Shown one piece after another: positions 59,851-64,000 of a stretch of DNA of 64,000 nucleotides (position 1 is its first letter; every line of letters begins with the position of its first letter). The notes beneath the pieces are model-generated. The model did not search any database. It had not been told where the DNA came from and worked only from the letters and a program-made list of their open reading frames with translations. The DNA lies in the NCBI RefSeq assembly GCF_947258355.1, contig NZ_CAMYIC010000012.1:1-64000 (forward strand). The letters are read 5' to 3'. This stretch comes from an uncultured Allomuricauda sp. Its GTDB lineage: Bacteria > Bacteroidota > Bacteroidia > Flavobacteriales > Flavobacteriaceae. The translations under genes were made by a program, and so were the position numbers.

Positions 59851-61722
59851 TTATCCTTCTAAAATGGAAGAAAGTTCGAACCAGCGTTCTGTTTTTTCCT
59901 CAATGGTATCGGACACCTCTTTCAGTTCGATGGAAAGGTCGGCAATTTCTTCACCATCCAACTCAGGGTCCGTGAACTTGTTCTGCAGCACTACTTTCTT
60001 TTCTTCCAGTTTTTGGATGTCTTTTTCCAGTTGTTTGTATTCCTTTTGCTCTGAATAGGAAAGTTTGCCACCACTGGTATCCCGCCAATTGTTCTCCGTT
60101 TTTTCTGAAGAAGTGGTCTTGTTTTCACGTTCCTCGATTACTTTACTGGTCTCGTAGCTTCGGTAATCGGAGTAGTTGCCTGGAAAATCTTCGATAACAC
60201 CTTCCCCACGGAACACAAATAGGTGATCTACAATTTTGTCCATGAAATAACGGTCGTGGGAGACTACGATCAAACAACCAGGAAAATCCAATAGGAAACT
60301 TTCCAAAACATTCAAAGTGACAATATCCAAATCGTTTGTAGGTTCATCCAGAATAAGGAAGTTCGGATTTTGTATGAGCACGGTGCACAAATAGAGTCGT
60401 TTGCGTTCTCCACCGCTCAATTTTTCAACAAAATCGTATTGCTTTTTACGGTCAAAAAGAAAACGCTCCAATAATTGCTGGGCAGAGATTTGCCTTCCTT
60501 TTTTCAAGGGTATGTAATCTCCGAACTCGCGAATCACGTCAATAACTTTTTGGCCTTCTTTATCGGGAATTCCCTTTTGGGTGTAGTAGCCAAATTTTAC
60601 TGTGTCGCCGACCACAACCTTTCCACCTTCCACATCTTCTCTTTGGGTTATGATGTTTAGGAACGTTGATTTTCCCGTTCCATTTTTTCCAATGATGCCC
60701 ACACGTTCACCTTTGGTGAAGTTGTAGTCGAACTTGTCCAAAATGGTTTTGTCCCCATATGATTTTGAAATATTGTGAAGTTCCAGAATCTTACTTCCCA
60801 AACGTTCCATGTTCAACTCCAACTGCACCTCGTGCTCTTGGCGCCTTTGATGGGCACGTTTTTTTATCTCGGCAAAGTCATCAATCCGTGATTTTGATTT
60901 TGTGGTACGGGCCTTGGGTTGCCGGCGCATCCAATCCAACTCCTTTTTGTACAGCATCTTGGTCTTTTGCTGCTCCACGGCCTCGCGCTCCATTCGGGCC
61001 TCTTTTTCGTTCAGATAATAGGAATAATTGCCCTTGTAAGTGTATAGTTGATTGTTGTCCAGTTCCAAAATCTCATTGCAGACTCTATCTAAAAAATAGC
61101 GGTCGTGCGTTACCATGAACAGGGTTATGCTTTCCTTGGCAAAGTATGCTTCCAGCCACTCGATCATCTCTAAGTCCAAGTGGTTGGTGGGCTCATCTAG
61201 AATCAACAGATCGGGTTTGTTTAGCAGCGCGTTGGCCAAGGCCAAACGTTTCTTTTGTCCACCGGATAGCGTACTCACTTTGGCATCAAGCTTGGAAAGC
61301 TGCAGCTGAAAAAGTATTTGTTTGTATTGTGTCTCAAAATCCCAAGCGTTGAGGCGCTCCATGGCCTCGAAGGCTTTTTGGTATTGCTCCGTGTTCTCCG
61401 GATTCTCAACGGCCTTTTCGTAATTGGCAATTACTTTTAGGATTTCGTTGTCAGTAGTAAAAATGGTCTCTTCGACGGTCAAATTTGGGTTCAGGTCTGG
61501 TTCTTGCTCCAAAAATGAAATCTTGATTCCCTTTCGCGTGGTCACTTGACCGGTTTCGGAAGTGTCCTTTCCCGACATAATATTGAGAATGGAGGTTTTG
61601 CCACTTCCATTTTTGGCAATGAGGGCTATCTTTTGGTCTTTGTTGATTCCAAAGGAAATATCCGAGAAAAGCACTAGCTCCCCATACGATTTTGATATGT
61701 TTTCGACCGTTAATAAGTTCAT
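59851..61722 (-). CDS. ABC-F family ATPase, Uup-like
   Basis: 623-aa soluble protein with two nucleotide-binding domains and no membrane part: first GKNGSGKT, LSGGQKKR and LILDEPTNHLD; an inter-domain arginine/glutamate-rich linker (about 245-300); second GKNGTGKS, LSGGERKR and LILDEPTNDLD; C-terminal coiled coil (YKQLEKDIQKLEEKK). The C-terminal coiled coil points to the Uup branch, which acts on ribosomes or branched DNA. ABC-F proteins gate translation or confer antibiotic protection; a resistance role is not implied here. Confidence 0.93.
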   Translation of the reverse strand: MNLLTVENISKSYGELVLFSDISFGINKDQKIALIAKNGSGKTSILNIMSGKDTSETGQVTTRKGIKISFLEQEPDLNPNLTVEETIFTTDNEILKVIANYEKAVENPENTEQYQKAFEAMERLNAWDFETQYKQILFQLQLSKLDAKVSTLSGGQKKRLALANALLNKPDLLILDEPTNHLDLEMIEWLEAYFAKESITLFMVTHDRYFLDRVCNEILELDNNQLYTYKGNYSYYLNEKEARMEREAVEQQKTKMLYKKELDWMRRQPKARTTKSKSRIDDFAEIKKRAHQRRQEHEVQLELNMERLGSKILELHNISKSYGDKTILDKFDYNFTKGERVGIIGKNGTGKSTFLNIITQREDVEGGKVVVGDTVKFGYYTQKGIPDKEGQKVIDVIREFGDYIPLKKGRQISAQQLLERFLFDRKKQYDFVEKLSGGERKRLYLCTVLIQNPNFLILDEPTNDLDIVTLNVLESFLLDFPGCLIVVSHDRYFMDKIVDHLFVFRGEGVIEDFPGNYSDYRSYETSKVIEERENKTTSSEKTENNWRDTSGGKLSYSEQKEYKQLEKDIQKLEEKKVVLQNKFTDPELDGEEIADLSIELKEVSDTIEEKTERWFELSSILEG

Positions 61723-61743
61723 GGATGTTGTTTATGGGCCAAC

Positions 61744-62913
61744 TTATAACTTGGAATGCCTGATCATGTACAGGTATCGAATAGCCAGCGTCAAAAGTAA
61801 CGGAATAACCACAGGAGAAAAAATCTGGACCTTAATTATCCAAAGCAAAAGTGTGACAGCCATCAGCCCCAAAGCTGTCCACAAATATTTCGGGGCCCAT
61901 TGTGGCACTTTATCTTGGAAAACAAAGGCAAAGGCTACAATGGCATTTACTGGGAAAGCCCATAAAATATTGAAATTATACGGAGTGGAAGTATGGTCTG
62001 CAGCGACCCATAGCAGAAATAAAAAGGTTCCTGTCAATCCTGTGATAAATAAGAGCGAAAAGTCCAGCCAGCGGCTGCGTGCTTTATGTTTATAATCGAA
62101 ATAAGTTATAACTCCTGTGAATGCCATAAGCAGAATAAACCAAAAAAAAGGAGAGAGTGGGAAAAAGTTGTTCTGGGTATGTTCGCTATAATCTAAAATA
62201 GTACGTTCCCGCTTTACCAATGGTTTTCCGTTTAAAGTGGTGTTTCGGATTTGTTCCATAGTATAGTACGGCAAAAACATGTGCTCTTGTACTGTGGCCT
62301 TTCTATCTACCGGTGAACCAAAGGCCAAATCAATTCCAAACATGGACCATGTGTTCACATTCATAAATTGACGGACCAACTGGCGGAAGGTATATTGCTT
62401 CTTTAGGTGGGAACCATCAAAAACGATGGCATCACCAAATTGTTCTTTTAAAATATCGCCTGTAATGCTGGAACAGTTGTTCAGCAAGGGGTCGTAAAGG
62501 TAGTCCCTGTTTTCGGGAAGATAGTTTTCCTCAAAAAAAGCCAAGAGTTGATTGCGCTGTTGTAGGCTGAGGTCCAAAATTTGCTCCTTCACCCATCTTT
62601 TTTCCAGTTCGTATTCATACAAGAACGCCTCAAAACTTCTACGGGAAAGGGAATAAATCATTTTACCCTTGGTAAAATTCAAGTAGAAATTGGGTTGATT
62701 AAAATCGAAAGTACCATAATTGTAAACAACATCGATTCCCAAAGCGGAATCTTGCACCCTAAAAGCAGTGTGCCCAAAAGCAGAGTATAGCTCGTCGCCT
62801 GTGGCACAGGTAAGCAAACTCACTTTTGAACTTTCCATGAGCTGTGGGATCTGGGAAAAAAGGAATTTCCCGATGATGAAAAAAAGAAATAAAAGATGGA
62901 GCTTTCGTCTCAT
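61744..62913 (-). CDS. DUF4105 membrane protein
   Basis: 389-aa protein: signal/anchor (LLFLFFIIGKFLFSQ), an extracytoplasmic domain at about 25-250 with the DUF4105 signature (LLTCATGDELYSAFGHTAFRV; YNYGTFDFNQPNFY; LYDPLLNNCSSITGDIL), then about four C-terminal membrane segments. The conserved H and NNCS residues suggest an NlpC/P60-like (cysteine peptidase) active site, in which case Cys in NNCS would be catalytic; that is inference. The frame from 62961 is rejected because the ATG at 62913 starts the signal peptide. Confidence 0.85.
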   Translation of the reverse strand: MRRKLHLLFLFFIIGKFLFSQIPQLMESSKVSLLTCATGDELYSAFGHTAFRVQDSALGIDVVYNYGTFDFNQPNFYLNFTKGKMIYSLSRRSFEAFLYEYELEKRWVKEQILDLSLQQRNQLLAFFEENYLPENRDYLYDPLLNNCSSITGDILKEQFGDAIVFDGSHLKKQYTFRQLVRQFMNVNTWSMFGIDLAFGSPVDRKATVQEHMFLPYYTMEQIRNTTLNGKPLVKRERTILDYSEHTQNNFFPLSPFFWFILLMAFTGVITYFDYKHKARSRWLDFSLLFITGLTGTFLFLLWVAADHTSTPYNFNILWAFPVNAIVAFAFVFQDKVPQWAPKYLWTALGLMAVTLLLWIIKVQIFSPVVIPLLLTLAIRYLYMIRHSKL

Positions 62914-63014
62914 TCTGAATTTTATCAGAACAAATATCAGAATAAAAACGGCTCGGTGCACTATCCCTTGCCCACAGTTTAATTTTTCCGCTATTTTTAC
63001 GGAAACCTAATTTT

Positions 63015-63746
63015 ATGAAGTCCTATATTCCTAATTTTTTAACCCTTCTCAATGTTTTAAGTGGTTGTATTGCTACGGTGTTTGCTGTGCTCAATCATTT
63101 GGAATGGGCCGCGCTTTTTGTGTTTATCGGGATTTTCTTTGACTTTTTTGATGGTCTCGCGGCACGTGCGCTCAATGTACAGAGCGAAATAGGAATTCAA
63201 TTGGATTCCTTGGCCGATGTGATTACCAGCGGCCTTGTACCGGGCGTGGTTATGTTTCAATTGTTGAGTATGGCGGAAAGAGGCGGTTGGAATCTCGGAT
63301 TTATAGGTCACGATACTGAACTCACCCTTTTACCTTTTGTTGGTTTTGCCATTACCTTGGCTTCGGCCTACCGGTTGGCCAAGTTTAATGTGGACGAGGA
63401 TCAAGTTTCTTCTTTTGTAGGCCTTCCTACTCCAGCGAACGCACTTTTGATTCTTTCACTGCCCATGATTTTGTTGTACCAAAACAATGAGGTACTTAAC
63501 AGCATTATTTTGAACCCATGGTTTTTGGTGATATTGACCATTTTGAGCTCCTATTTATTGAACTCACCCATAAAATTGTTCGCATTGAAGTTCAAAAACT
63601 GGAGTTTTAAGGATAACGGAATCCGTTATTTGTTCATTATAGGTAGTTTGGTTTTGTTGTTGACCCTGCGATTTTTGGCCATACCCGTAATCATATTAAT
63701 TTATATTTTGATGTCTCTTATAGATGGAGGGGGAAAAGCAGCATAA
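63015..63746 (+). CDS. pssA: CDP-diacylglycerol-serine O-phosphatidyltransferase
   Basis: 243-aa inner-membrane phosphatidylserine synthase (type II, CDP-alcohol phosphotransferase). The signature D-x2-D-G-x2-A-R-x8-G-x3-D-x3-D is complete in FDFFDGLAARALNVQSEIG followed by QLDSLADVITSG. About eight membrane segments. Phosphatidylserine is the precursor of phosphatidylethanolamine. A near-consensus -7 element (TATTTTTA) lies at 62991-62998. The next gene begins inside its last 23 bases. Confidence 0.96.
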   Translation: MKSYIPNFLTLLNVLSGCIATVFAVLNHLEWAALFVFIGIFFDFFDGLAARALNVQSEIGIQLDSLADVITSGLVPGVVMFQLLSMAERGGWNLGFIGHDTELTLLPFVGFAITLASAYRLAKFNVDEDQVSSFVGLPTPANALLILSLPMILLYQNNEVLNSIILNPWFLVILTILSSYLLNSPIKLFALKFKNWSFKDNGIRYLFIIGSLVLLLTLRFLAIPVIILIYILMSLIDGGGKAA

Positions 63747-64000
63747 CGATAAACATGGGAATGTTTCTGGAGAATGTGTGGTATATCCGTCCAAAGTTGG
63801 GTTGGAATTGCTGATTCCCATTGTTTTGATTTTTGGAATCGGTATTGTCAGTAGCTTTGGGCAAAGTAGTTTAACGGGTGTGATTGTTCAATTTGTGCTC
63901 CTTTTTGTTTTTGTTGCTCTGTTTTTTTCTATTTCTTATGAAGTTACTGATGAAGTTTTAACGGTAACTACCTTTTTCTTTATCAAAAAAAGTGTTTTGA
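63724..64000 (+). CDS. PH-like domain membrane protein, truncated at the window edge
   Basis: An ATG inside the pssA 3' end opens a frame continuing to the window edge (92 codons visible): hydrophilic N-terminus (MEGEKQHNDKHGNVSGE), two hydrophobic spans (LELLIPIVLIFGIGIV; FVLLFVFVALFFSI), then SYEVTDEVLTVTTFFFIK, the pattern of bacterial PH (bPH2/DUF304-type) proteins. The 23-base overlap with pssA suggests coupled translation. Only the first part is visible, so the family is tentative. Confidence 0.7.
   Translation, partial: MEGEKQHNDKHGNVSGECVVYPSKVGLELLIPIVLIFGIGIVSSFGQSSLTGVIVQFVLLFVFVALFFSISYEVTDEVLTVTTFFFIKKSVL

Overview
The window is a stretch of chromosome from a Bacteroidota bacterium, almost certainly family Flavobacteriaceae. 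The evidence is the Bacteroidota -7 promoter element (TAnnTTTG) in front of many genes, the absence of clear Shine-Dalgarno sequences, an enlarged NusB and SecA, a type IX secretion C-terminal domain, DUF5606 and DUF4105 proteins, and moderately low G+C. A Muricauda/Flagellimonas-like genus is a guess from general gene content. I see no rRNA, tRNA, CRISPR array, transposase or prophage.

Layout. 1-3.9 kb: an ABC exporter, then nusB, a DUF1573 lipoprotein and yajC. 3.9-9.4 kb: a Tat-exported Gfo/Idh/MocA oxidoreductase, a small lipoprotein, an A+T-rich DUF6090 gene inside a cassette-like element with nested inverted repeats and a cloverleaf-forming sequence, then YdeI-like and pepT genes and a small secreted protein. 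9.4-20 kb: pyrD, a LysE exporter, HMG-CoA lyase, a FecA-like TonB-dependent receptor, guaB, a thioredoxin, lysA, a stand-alone LON substrate-binding domain and sucC. 20-29.6 kb: a small secreted protein, a helical (TerB-like) protein, Hsp20, uvrB, a T9SS-sorted repeat protein, a two-gene ABC-2 transporter, an unannotated protein with kinase-like motifs, and a nucleoid-associated protein.

29.6-41.5 kb: a minus-strand gene run (pRiA4b ORF-3-like, heme A synthase, CCA-adding enzyme, TsaC, a glycosyltransferase), two further glycosyltransferases, dapD, ruvX, def, DUF5606, a GH20 lipoprotein with an SGNH hydrolase, and mazG. 41.6-47.3 kb: a MATE pump, a small acidic protein, and a lipid-linked sugar group (PAP2 phosphatase, ArnT-like GT39, UPF0104 membrane protein, DPM1/ArnC-like GT2). 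47.3-53.3 kb: meaB, an Ohr/OsmC peroxidase, an ECF sigma / probable anti-sigma / beta-solenoid operon, msrA, and a 78-aa secreted protein followed by a 31-aa membrane microprotein. 53.3-64 kb: a HisKA_2 histidine kinase, secA, a DUF2795 protein, a PduO-type cobalamin adenosyltransferase, a 53-aa membrane microprotein, a methyltransferase-like protein lacking its SAM motif, an ABC-F ATPase, a DUF4105 protein, pssA and a truncated PH-like gene.

Most of the window is core metabolism and housekeeping. Linked functions include two B12-related genes (meaB and the adenosyltransferase, serving methylmalonyl-CoA mutase), two lysine/diaminopimelate genes (lysA, dapD), nucleotide genes (pyrD, guaB, mazG) and envelope glycan genes. 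The best candidates for something undescribed are the cassette at 6.0-7.0 kb, the kinase-like protein at 27.5-28.5 kb, the ECF sigma operon with its coiled-coil-interrupted beta-solenoid, and the microprotein pair at 52.9-53.2 kb.
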